Source: Ignavibacteriales bacterium | Lineage (GTDB): Bacteria > Bacteroidota > Ignavibacteria > Ignavibacteriales > Melioribacteraceae | Direction of reading: 5' to 3' | DNA: 34,090 bases | NCBI GenBank assembly: GCA_007280825.1 | Contig: QYQI01000035.1 | Coordinates: forward strand, 1-34,090 | Shown: in pieces, positions 15,460 to 22,905 of the stretch | Layout of the letters: every line of letters begins with the position of its first letter | Position numbering within the stretch: the stretch's first letter is position 1 | The notes under the pieces: model-generated | What the model saw: the letters and a program-made list of their open reading frames with translations, nothing else | The model's database searches: none | Told to the model about the DNA's origin: nothing | Position numbers and translations under genes: made by a program

Positions 15460-15750
15460 TTACTCTTTAACTTTAGATGCTTTTTCAGCTTTTGTACCTG
15501 GATGACCTCTGAAAATTCTTGTCGGTGAAAATTCTCCGAGCTTATGGCCAACCATATTTTCAGAAATATAAACCGGAATCATTTTATTACCGTTATGAAC
15601 AGCAATTGTATGTCCCACAAAATCTGGAGTAATAGTACTTGAGCGCGCCCAGGTTTTGACTATTTTTTTCTGATTTGTTTCGTTGAGCTTTTTTACTTTC
15701 TCCATCAACTTTAAGTCGATGTATGGACCTTTTTTTACTGACCTTGGCAT
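15460..15750 (-). CDS. rpsS: 30S ribosomal protein S19
   Basis: S19 lies in the 30S head with S13, contacting the A-site tRNA and the large subunit. The 96 residues start MPRSVKKGPYIDLKLMEKV and contain VKTWARSSTITPDFVGHTIA and HKLGEFSPTRIFRGHPG, all canonical. ATG start, 13 bases after rplB. rplV follows after another 13 bases. Confidence 0.99.
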   Translation of the reverse strand: MPRSVKKGPYIDLKLMEKVKKLNETNQKKIVKTWARSSTITPDFVGHTIAVHNGNKMIPVYISENMVGHKLGEFSPTRIFRGHPGTKAEKASKVKE

Positions 15751-15763
15751 ATTTTACTCTAAC

Positions 15764-16588
15764 CTATTTTCTTCTTTTAACAATGTATTTGTTAGTTCTA
15801 TTTTTTTTCTTTCTTGTTTTTAATCCTTTTGCTTTTTGTCCCCAAGGTGAAACCGGATGTCCTCCGCCTGATGTTTTACCTTCACCGCCGCCCATTGGGT
15901 GATCAACAGGATTCATTGCAACACCACGAGTATGCGGACGAATACCTAACCATCTGCTTCTTCCTGCTTTACCAAGACTTATATTTTCATGATCAATATT
16001 TCCAACAACACCATAAGTAGCCATGCACTCAACACTAACCATTCTTACTTCGCCAGAAGGCATTTTTAATTGAGCAAACTTTCCCTCACGTGCCATTAAC
16101 TGAATTGATGCACCTGCTGATCTTCCAAGCTGTCCGCCTTTACCGGGTTTCATTTCAACGTTATGAATAAAACTTGCAAGCGGAATTTCTTTTAATGGTA
16201 ATGCATTACCGACTTTTATTTCTGAACCGCTACCGGAAATAATAGAATCACCAACTTTCAAACCGTCAGGAGCGATAATATATCTTTTCTCTCCATCTGC
16301 ATAATTAAGAAGAGCTATTCTTGAAGTTCTATTAGGATCATATTCAATTGAAAAAACTTTTGCAGGAATTCCATTTTTATCACGTTTAAAATCAACTACT
16401 CTGTAACGTCTCTTATGTCCACCGCCGCGATGACGTGAAGTTACTCTACCAAGATTATTTCTTCCACCGGATTTTTTTATTACACCGGTCAAAGATTTTT
16501 CCGGAGTAGATTTTGTAATCTCTTCAAACGAAGAGATACTCATAAATCTTGTTCCGGGAGTATTTGGTTTTAATTTTCTAATTGCCAT
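15764..16588 (-). CDS. rplB: 50S ribosomal protein L2
   Basis: L2 is a large primary 23S rRNA-binding protein needed for subunit joining and peptidyl-transferase activity. The 274 residues begin AIRKLKPNTPGTRFM and keep His230 in NPVDHPMGGGEG, the histidine long linked to catalytic-centre function. RHRGGGHKRRYRVVDFKRDK is also visible. ATG start, 27 bases after rplW and 13 before rpsS. Confidence 0.99.
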   Translation of the reverse strand: MAIRKLKPNTPGTRFMSISSFEEITKSTPEKSLTGVIKKSGGRNNLGRVTSRHRGGGHKRRYRVVDFKRDKNGIPAKVFSIEYDPNRTSRIALLNYADGEKRYIIAPDGLKVGDSIISGSGSEIKVGNALPLKEIPLASFIHNVEMKPGKGGQLGRSAGASIQLMAREGKFAQLKMPSGEVRMVSVECMATYGVVGNIDHENISLGKAGRSRWLGIRPHTRGVAMNPVDHPMGGGEGKTSGGGHPVSPWGQKAKGLKTRKKKNRTNKYIVKRRK

Positions 16589-16615
16589 TTTAATTTAAGC
16601 TCCGATTCGGTATTA

Positions 16616-16912
16616 CTATGCTTGACCAAAAATATCTAGTGTTTGACCTTCTTTTAAAGTAACTACTGCTTTTTTGAATTTAGCTGTTCTTCCAGAAAAT
16701 TTGCCTTTTTTAGTAAGCTGGGTTTTCATTTTCCCTTTATATCGAATTGTATTCACGGAAGTAACATCAACATTAAATTTTTCTTTGAGGGCTTTTGCGA
16801 TTTGAATTTTATTAGCATCTACTGCAACAATAAAGCCAAATTTATTAGAATGTTTTTCGCTGATACCACTCATCTTTTCAGTAATTAAAGGGCGTATTAA
16901 AATACTTTTCAT
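16616..16912 (-). CDS. rplW: 50S ribosomal protein L23
   Basis: L23 sits at the tunnel exit and is the docking point of trigger factor and SRP. The 98 residues have the family segments RPLITEKMSG, NKFGFIVAVDANKIQIAKAL and VTSVNTIRYKGKMK. ATG start, 12 bases after rplD. rplB follows after 27 bases. Confidence 0.98.
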   Translation of the reverse strand: MKSILIRPLITEKMSGISEKHSNKFGFIVAVDANKIQIAKALKEKFNVDVTSVNTIRYKGKMKTQLTKKGKFSGRTAKFKKAVVTLKEGQTLDIFGQA

Positions 16913-16924
16913 TTTTAAACCAGT

Positions 16925-17551
16925 TTAATTAATTGAGCTTTCTAAAAGATTAACTGCACTTTTTTGTAAAACTAAAACTTGATTATTCAATAGATCATAT
17001 GCTGAAGCTTTGTTTGCTTCAAGAATATTTATCTTAGGAACATTTCGTCCTGACTTATATACATTCTCCTGAGTACCATTTGTAAGTAGCAAAGTTCTTT
17101 TACCTTTTACTTTCAAGGCATTCAAAATTGAAATAAAATCTTTTGTCTTCGGCGCTTCAAAATTGAAATCTTCCACAACAAGAATTTGATTAGCTTTTGC
17201 TTTGTATGATAAAGCCGATCTTCTTGCAAGAGCTAAAACTTTCTTATTGAGTTTCTGTCTGTAATCTCTCGGTTTAGGACCAAATATTGATCCGCCGCCG
17301 ATCCAAAGTGGAGAACGAGTTGTACCGGCACGAGCACCGCCACGACCTTTTTGTTTCCATGGTTTTTTACCACCGCCGCTAACTTCACTTCTTTCTTTTG
17401 CTTTGTGAGTACCTTGACGTTGATTTGCAAGGTAAGCTTTGACAGCTAAGTAAATCACATGATCGTTTGGTTCGATTTCGAAAATCTCTTTTGAGAGCTC
17501 AACAGTCTCGCCAGATTTTGTACCGTCTTGTTTATAGACTTCTAATTTCAT
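16925..17551 (-). CDS. rplD: 50S ribosomal protein L4
   Basis: L4 reaches into the exit tunnel and, in E. coli, also regulates the S10 operon by attenuation. The 208 residues start MKLEVYKQDGTKSGETVEL and include RQGTHKAKERSEVSGGGKKP and the loop GRGGARAGTTRSPLWIGGG. I prefer the ATG at 17549-17551; a TTG three codons upstream is possible, but neither has a clear Shine-Dalgarno. With rplC ending 12 bases before, translational coupling is likely. I see no S10-leader attenuator. Confidence 0.97.
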   Translation of the reverse strand: MKLEVYKQDGTKSGETVELSKEIFEIEPNDHVIYLAVKAYLANQRQGTHKAKERSEVSGGGKKPWKQKGRGGARAGTTRSPLWIGGGSIFGPKPRDYRQKLNKKVLALARRSALSYKAKANQILVVEDFNFEAPKTKDFISILNALKVKGKRTLLLTNGTQENVYKSGRNVPKINILEANKASAYDLLNNQVLVLQKSAVNLLESSIN

Positions 17552-17563
17552 TTTATTCAAAAA

Positions 17564-18184
17564 TTATTTATTGATAGCAACAATTGAATTAATAGAGCCT
17601 GGAACAGCTCCTTTTACCATAACAATATTTTTATCGGCAATTACTTTTACAACTTTAAGATTGGAAATAGTTGTATTCTCAAAACCCATTCTTCCGGCCA
17701 TACGTTGACCTTTGAAAACTCTTGATGGATAAGAACTTGAGCCAATAGATCCGGGAGCTCTTAATCTATCGCTTTGGCCGTGTGTAGTACCGCCGACACC
17801 GCCGAAGTTATGTCTTCTCATTACTCCTTGAAAACCTTTACCTTTATTTTTACCGGAAACTTTAACTTTATCACCGATCTGAAAAATATCTACTTTAACT
17901 TCATCACCAATTTTAAATTGAGAAGATTCAAAGTTTCTAAACTCTTTTAGAGTTTGTGGAATTTTCAATCCGTGTTTTTTATAATAATCAAGCTGAGGTT
18001 TACTTGTTCTCTTTTCTTTCTTTTCACCGAAGCCAAGTTGAACGGCTTCGTAGCCATCCTTTTCTTTTGAACGCACAGCATAAACATTACACGGACCGGC
18101 TTCCAAGATAGTTACGGGAATAATTTGACCATCTTCCGAAAATATATTTGTCATTCCTAATTTTTTTGCTAGCATGCCAGGCAT
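17564..18184 (-). CDS. rplC: 50S ribosomal protein L3
   Basis: L3 is an assembly-initiating protein whose extension reaches the peptidyl-transferase centre. The 206 residues begin MPGMLAKKLGMTNIFSEDG and contain KGFQGVMRRHNFGGVGGTTH and FKGQRMAGRMGFE. The glutamine methylated in E. coli L3 (in GSIGQ) is replaced: here the segment reads GSIGSSSYPSRV. ATG start with AGGGA 8 bases upstream, 11 bases after rpsJ. Confidence 0.98.
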   Translation of the reverse strand: MPGMLAKKLGMTNIFSEDGQIIPVTILEAGPCNVYAVRSKEKDGYEAVQLGFGEKKEKRTSKPQLDYYKKHGLKIPQTLKEFRNFESSQFKIGDEVKVDIFQIGDKVKVSGKNKGKGFQGVMRRHNFGGVGGTTHGQSDRLRAPGSIGSSSYPSRVFKGQRMAGRMGFENTTISNLKVVKVIADKNIVMVKGAVPGSINSIVAINK

Positions 18185-18195
18185 TTCTATGGTCC

Positions 18196-18504
18196 CTATA
18201 ACTTAATCTCTATATCAACGCCGGCAGGAATATCTAACTTGCTCAATGCGTCAACTGTTTTGTTGTTTGAGTTATGAATATCTATAATTCTTTTATGAGC
18301 CCTGATCTCAAATTGCTCACGTGATTTTTTATCAACGTGCGGAGATCTTAAAACTGTAAAAACAGTTCTGCGTGTTGGGAGCGGAATAGGACCGGATACA
18401 ACAGCACCAGTACTTTTTACAGTCTTGATAATCTTTTCAGTTGATTTATCAATAAGAATATGATCGTAAGACTTCAACTTGATTCTAATTTTCTGACCGG
18501 ACAC
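18196..18504 (-). CDS. rpsJ: 30S ribosomal protein S10 / NusE (GTG start)
   Basis: S10 belongs to the 30S head and, as NusE, bridges NusG on RNA polymerase to the leading ribosome and takes part in antitermination. The 102 residues include RIKLKSYDHILIDKSTEKII and the conserved GPIPLPTRRTVFTVLRSPHV. The start is GTG, with AAGGAG about 10 bases upstream. First gene of the S10 group, 63 bases after tuf; a hairpin lies in that gap. Confidence 0.98.
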   Translation of the reverse strand: MSGQKIRIKLKSYDHILIDKSTEKIIKTVKSTGAVVSGPIPLPTRRTVFTVLRSPHVDKKSREQFEIRAHKRIIDIHNSNNKTVDALSKLDIPAGVDIEIKL

Positions 18505-18534
18505 TTTTTCTAATCTCCTTGTTCAACATAATGC

Positions 18535-18551
18535 CCCGCTATAATAGCGGG
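18535..18551 (-). other. Perfect hairpin in the tuf-rpsJ gap
   Basis: CCCGCT and AGCGGG form a perfect 6-bp GC-rich stem with a 5-base AT loop on the minus strand, 16 bases after the tuf stop and about 30 before the rpsJ start. No T-run follows, so a classical terminator is unlikely; a processing site, pause or mRNA-end stabiliser is possible. It marks the str/S10 border. Confidence 0.6.
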
Positions 18552-18567
18552 ACTCAAATAATTTATT

Positions 18568-19773
18568 TTACTCTATAATCTTTGTTACGAAACCTGCACC
18601 AACTGTTCTACCGCCTTCACGAATAGCGAATTTCAATCCTTCTTCCATAGCAATCTCAGAAATTAGATCAATCTTAAGTTGTACGCTATCACCAGGCATA
18701 ACCATTTCTGTACCTTCAGGTAATGTTGCAATACCTGTAACGTCAGTTGTTCTGAAATAGAATTGTGGTCTGTAACCATTGAAGAACGGTGTATGACGTC
18801 CGCCTTCATCTTTTGAAAGAATATAAACTTTACCTTCAAATTTTTTATGAGGGGTAATGGAACCTGTCTTTGCAAGAACCATTCCTCTTTCGATTTCATC
18901 TTTATCAATACCGCGTAAAAGAATACCAGCATTATCACCGGCTATAGCTGCATCAAGTTCTTTACGGAACATTTCGATACCGGTAACAACTGTTTTCTTA
19001 TGAACTCCTAAACCGATCAATTCGATTTCTTCTGCTAATTTTACTTGACCTCTTTCAACTCTTCCTGTTGCAACAGTACCACGACCTGTAATAGAAAATA
19101 CGTCTTCAACAGGCATCAAGAACGGTTTCTCAATACTTCTTTCAGGAACAGGAATATAAGTATCAACAGCATTCATTAATTCCCAAATACAATTGTATCG
19201 AGGATCTGAAGGATCAGCACCAGATGCACCTGCTTCTAATGCATGCAAAGCAGAACCTTTAATAATTGGAATTTCGTCGCCAGGAAATTCATATTTAGTT
19301 AATAATTCTCTTAATTCCATCTCAACTAAGTCAATCAATTCTTGATCATCAACTGCATCAACTTTATTCATGAAAACAACAATTTTGGGAACACCTACTT
19401 GACGTGCAAGAAGAATGTGTTCGCGTGTCTGCGGCATAGGACCATCAGTAGCTGCAACTACAAGAATTGCACCGTCCATTTGAGCAGCGCCGGTGATCAT
19501 GTTTTTAACATAATCTGCGTGACCTGGACAGTCAACGTGAGCATAGTGCCTATTTGCAGTTGAATATTCAACGTGAGCAGTAGCGATAGTAATACCTCTT
19601 TCTCTTTCTTCAGGTGCATTATCAATACTGTCAAATGTTCTTATTTGAGATAAACCTTTTTTTGCTAGTGCCATGGTGATTGCTGCAGTAAGAGTAGTTT
19701 TACCATGGTCGACGTGTCCGATAGTACCAATATTAACGTGAGGTTTACTACGGTCAAATTTTTCTTTTGCCAT
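18568..19773 (-). CDS. tuf: Elongation factor Tu
   Basis: EF-Tu delivers aminoacyl-tRNA to the ribosomal A site as a GTP complex. The 401-residue protein has GHVDHGKT at residues 19-26 (G1), DCPGH at 81-85 with the catalytic His85 (G3), NKVD at 136-139 (G4), then the two beta-barrel domains (GRGTVATGRVERG, and the end GAGFVTKIIE). Length is normal. ATG start with AAGGAGAG 8 bases upstream, 51 bases after fusA. Only this copy is visible; a second copy beyond the right-hand tRNA is possible. Confidence 0.99.
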   Translation of the reverse strand: MAKEKFDRSKPHVNIGTIGHVDHGKTTLTAAITMALAKKGLSQIRTFDSIDNAPEERERGITIATAHVEYSTANRHYAHVDCPGHADYVKNMITGAAQMDGAILVVAATDGPMPQTREHILLARQVGVPKIVVFMNKVDAVDDQELIDLVEMELRELLTKYEFPGDEIPIIKGSALHALEAGASGADPSDPRYNCIWELMNAVDTYIPVPERSIEKPFLMPVEDVFSITGRGTVATGRVERGQVKLAEEIELIGLGVHKKTVVTGIEMFRKELDAAIAGDNAGILLRGIDKDEIERGMVLAKTGSITPHKKFEGKVYILSKDEGGRHTPFFNGYRPQFYFRTTDVTGIATLPEGTEMVMPGDSVQLKIDLISEIAMEEGLKFAIREGGRTVGAGFVTKIIE

Positions 19774-19824
19774 CTTAAATACTCTCCTTAATGTGTTTTA
19801 TTTCTTTAATGATTTATTTATTGT

Positions 19825-21924
19825 CTAGTAAGATTCAACATGTTTCTTCGCTTGAGATTTTTCCTGAATCTCTTCGGCAACAGATTTTGGTACTTCGGAA
19901 TAATGTGCAAACTGCATTGTGTAAATCGCACGTCCTTGTGTGGCAGATCTTAGTGTAGTAGCATAACCAAACATTTGTGCTAATGGAACCATTGCTTTGA
20001 TAACCTGTGCATCTTTTCTGGAAGTGAATCCTTCAATCTTTCCTCTCCTTGAATTTAGATCGCCCATAACATCACCTAAGTATTCTTCAGGAGTAATAAC
20101 TTCTACACTCATCATTGGTTCAAGTAAAATCGGATTAGCTTTTAGTGCACCTTGCTTAAATGCCATTGAAGCAGCGACTTTAAATGAAATTTCATCCGAA
20201 TCTACATCATGGTAAGAACCATCATATAATCTTGCTTTTACATCAACAACGGGATAACCAGCCAATACTCCATTTCTCATAGAATCTTGCAAACCATGCA
20301 TAATAGGATTAATATATTCTTTTGGTACTACTCCACCGACAATATCATTTTCAAATTCAAAACCTTTTCCAGGTTCATTCGGAGAAAGTTCAATCCAAAC
20401 ATGTCCATATTTTCCACGACCACCGGATTGTTTAACAAATTTACCTTCGGCCTGAACTGTTTTAGAGATTGTTTCTCTATAAGCAACCTGAGGTTTACCA
20501 ACATTAGCTTCTACTTTAAATTCGCGTCTCATTCTATCAACAAGAATTTCGAGATGTAATTCACCCATTCCGCTAATTAGTGTCTGACCAGTTTCATCAT
20601 CAACTTTTACTTTAAATGTTGGATCTTCATCAGAAAGTTTTGCTAATGATTCAGAAAGTTTATCCTGATCCGCTTTAGTTTTAGGTTCAATTGCAATTTG
20701 AATTACAGGTTCTGGGAATACCATTTTCTCGAGAACAATAGCATCCTCTTCAGTACAAAGAGTATCTCCGGTTCTTGTGTGTTTCAAACCAACAATTGCA
20801 GCAATATCACCACATCTAATTTCTTCTAAATCTTCTCTTGTGTTAGCGTGCATTTGAAGAACACGACTAACTCTTTCTTTTTTATCGGAGACAGAATTAA
20901 AAATATAAGATCCGGCTTTTAGTTCACCTGTGTAAACTCTAATAAATGTTAACTTTCCTACATATGGATCAGTCATAATCTTAAAAGCAAGAGCAGCAAA
21001 TTTTTCATTGGGAGATATTTTTCTTTCAATGTGATCATTCTTAAAAATATGATGAGCAGAAAGTGCTCCTGAATCTAAAGGAGATGGCAAAAAATCCACA
21101 ACAGCATCAAGCAGCTGCTGAACGCCTTTATTCTTAAACGATGATCCGCATAATACAGGAATAATTTTCCCTTGAATTGTAGCTTCACGTAATACGTTTT
21201 TAATTTCTGCTTCAGAAATTTCTTTACCTTCAAGATATTTTCCCAATAATGTATCATCAACATCAGATACAGCTTCAAGCATTTCTGTTCTATATTTTTG
21301 AGTTAATGCTAACAGATCAGTAGGTATATCTACAATTTCGAATTCAGCACCAAGAGATTCTTCAATAAACATTATTGCTTTCATTTTCATTAGATCGATA
21401 ATGCCTCTAAAGAGATCACCTTCACCAACAGGTAAATTAAGTGGTACAGCAGGGGCTCCTAATTTTTCTTTCATCATTTGAACAGCATGAAAAAAATCAG
21501 CTCCTACTCTATCCATTTTATTTACAAAAGAAATTCTTGGAACATTATATTTATCAGCTTGTCTCCAAACCGTCTCTGATTGTGGTTCTACTCCGCCAAC
21601 AGCACAAAAAAGTGCAATAGCACCATCAAGAACTCTCAAAGATCTTTCAACTTCAACAGTAAAATCAACATGCCCGGGAGTATCAATAATATTTATTTGA
21701 TGATCTCTCCAAAAAGTTGTGGTAGCAGCACTCGTAATTGTTATTCCTCTTTCTTTTTCCTGTTCCATCCAATCCATAGTTGCTGCACCATCATGAACCT
21801 CACCCATTCTGTGTAATTTTCCAGTATAATATAGAATGCGTTCAGTTGTAGTGGTCTTACCAGCATCAATATGAGCCATGATACCAATATTTCTTACTCT
21901 ATTTATTTCGACGCGTTTTGACAT
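19825..21924 (-). CDS. fusA: Elongation factor G
   Basis: EF-G drives translocation of tRNA and mRNA through GTP hydrolysis. The 699 residues show AHIDAGKT at 17-24 (G1), DTPGH at 81-85 (G3), NKMD at 135-138 (G4), the domain-IV region with KQSGGRGKYGHVWIE, and the domain-V end. Length and domain order are those of classical EF-G and no G' insertion or truncation is seen. ATG start, 22 bases after rpsG; tuf follows after 51 bases, the standard str order. Confidence 0.99.
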   Translation of the reverse strand: MSKRVEINRVRNIGIMAHIDAGKTTTTERILYYTGKLHRMGEVHDGAATMDWMEQEKERGITITSAATTTFWRDHQINIIDTPGHVDFTVEVERSLRVLDGAIALFCAVGGVEPQSETVWRQADKYNVPRISFVNKMDRVGADFFHAVQMMKEKLGAPAVPLNLPVGEGDLFRGIIDLMKMKAIMFIEESLGAEFEIVDIPTDLLALTQKYRTEMLEAVSDVDDTLLGKYLEGKEISEAEIKNVLREATIQGKIIPVLCGSSFKNKGVQQLLDAVVDFLPSPLDSGALSAHHIFKNDHIERKISPNEKFAALAFKIMTDPYVGKLTFIRVYTGELKAGSYIFNSVSDKKERVSRVLQMHANTREDLEEIRCGDIAAIVGLKHTRTGDTLCTEEDAIVLEKMVFPEPVIQIAIEPKTKADQDKLSESLAKLSDEDPTFKVKVDDETGQTLISGMGELHLEILVDRMRREFKVEANVGKPQVAYRETISKTVQAEGKFVKQSGGRGKYGHVWIELSPNEPGKGFEFENDIVGGVVPKEYINPIMHGLQDSMRNGVLAGYPVVDVKARLYDGSYHDVDSDEISFKVAASMAFKQGALKANPILLEPMMSVEVITPEEYLGDVMGDLNSRRGKIEGFTSRKDAQVIKAMVPLAQMFGYATTLRSATQGRAIYTMQFAHYSEVPKSVAEEIQEKSQAKKHVESY

Positions 21925-21946
21925 CTAACTTAATAATTCCTTTCAA

Positions 21947-22414
21947 CTACCATTTAAAATGTGCAAAAGCTTTATTCGCTTCTGCCATACGATGTGTATC
22001 ATCTTTTTTCTTAACTGCAGAACCTTCACCGTTTGCAGCAGCCATTAATTCTGATGCAACCTTTAATGCCATAGATTTATCTTTACGATCTCGTGAATAA
22101 GTTTTGATCCAACGGAATGCTAATGCAGTTCTTCTTTCAGGTCTTACTTCCATTGGTACTTGATAAGTAGCTCCACCAACTCTCCTACTTCTAACTTCTA
22201 CCAATGGCTGAACATTCTGTACAGCTTTCTTAAAAACATCTAGAGCAGGTTTCTTTGTTTTTTGTTCAATCAAATCGAAGCTATCGTAAACAATAGTTCT
22301 TGCTGTAGATTTTTTACCGTCCCACATCAAATAGTTAATGAATTTCGAAACTAGTATATCATTATACTTTGGATCTGGTTTTAAATATTTTTTCTCTGAT
22401 CTCTTTTTTCTCAT
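21947..22414 (-). CDS. rpsG: 30S ribosomal protein S7
   Basis: S7 starts assembly of the 30S head and contacts the E-site tRNA. In E. coli it represses the str operon between rpsL and rpsG. The 155 residues carry LVSKFINYLMWDGKKSTART, VRSRRVGGATYQVPMEVRPE and the helical end MAEANKAFAHFKW. ATG start only 5 bases past the rpsL stop, which leaves no room for an E. coli-type S7 target between the two genes. Confidence 0.99.
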   Translation of the reverse strand: MRKKRSEKKYLKPDPKYNDILVSKFINYLMWDGKKSTARTIVYDSFDLIEQKTKKPALDVFKKAVQNVQPLVEVRSRRVGGATYQVPMEVRPERRTALAFRWIKTYSRDRKDKSMALKVASELMAAANGEGSAVKKKDDTHRMAEANKAFAHFKW

Positions 22415-22419
22415 AGTAA

Positions 22420-22797
22420 TTATTTTGCTTTAGGTTTTTTAGTGCCGTATTTAGATCTGCTTTTTTTCCTATCTTCAACACCACTTGTATCTAATGTACC
22501 TCTGATAATATGATAGCGTACACCTGGTAAATCTTTAACTCTACCACCTCTAATTAAAACTATAGAATGCTCTTGTAAATTGTGACCTTCGCCTGGAATA
22601 TATGCAGTAACTTCCATTCCATTTGTTAATCTTACTCTTGCAACTTTTCTTAATGCTGAATTTGGTTTTTTAGGAGTCGTAGTATAAACTCTTGTACAAA
22701 CACCTCTTTTCTGCGGACATGCATCTAATGCCGGAGCCTTATTTTTCGAGGTTACAACTACTCTTCCTTTTCTAACCAACTGGTTTATCGTTGGCAC
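22420..22797 (-). CDS. rpsL: 30S ribosomal protein S12 (GTG start)
   Basis: S12 sits at the decoding centre and sets accuracy. The 125 residues begin MPTINQLVRKGR and hold the conserved TTPKKPNSALRKVARVRL (lysines at 43-44) and VKDLPGVRYHIIRGTLDTSG. The lysines altered in streptomycin-resistant strains are the wild-type residues. Start codon GTG with GGAGG 7 bases upstream. It is the first gene of the str group and has its own promoter at 22844-22872. Confidence 0.98.
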   Translation of the reverse strand: MPTINQLVRKGRVVVTSKNKAPALDACPQKRGVCTRVYTTTPKKPNSALRKVARVRLTNGMEVTAYIPGEGHNLQEHSIVLIRGGRVKDLPGVRYHIIRGTLDTSGVEDRKKSRSKYGTKKPKAK

Positions 22798-22843
22798 GCA
22801 AATTCCTCCAGAATTATACTTTTTGATAAAAATTCAGACTTTT

Positions 22844-22872
22844 AATTTATTGATAATCACTTGAATTGTCAA
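22844..22872 (-). promoter_or_regulatory. Sigma70-like promoter of the str group, with an overlapping dyad
   Basis: On the minus strand TTGACA (22867-22872) is followed, after exactly 17 bases, by TAAATT (22844-22849). Transcription would start near 22837, about 40 bases before the rpsL GTG. The -35 box lies within a small inverted repeat, CTTGA-CAAT-TCAAG (22860-22873), which could be a protein site or a chance dyad. It allows str and later genes to be transcribed apart from rpoBC. Confidence 0.7.
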
Positions 22873-22905
22873 GCAAGCCTGTTCTAATTTTTTAACTTTT
22901 ATACA

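Noticed and set aside
15447..15551. Longer N-terminus for rplV
   Set aside because: It would overlap rpsS and add 35 residues absent from the L22 family; the ATG at 15446 has its own AAGGA site.
20287..20559. Plus-strand open frame of 90 codons opposite fusA
   Set aside because: It is antisense to a conserved part of EF-G; a chance frame in AT-rich DNA.
22660..22680. Possible streptomycin-resistance change in rpsL
   Set aside because: The PKKPNS lysines are wild type.
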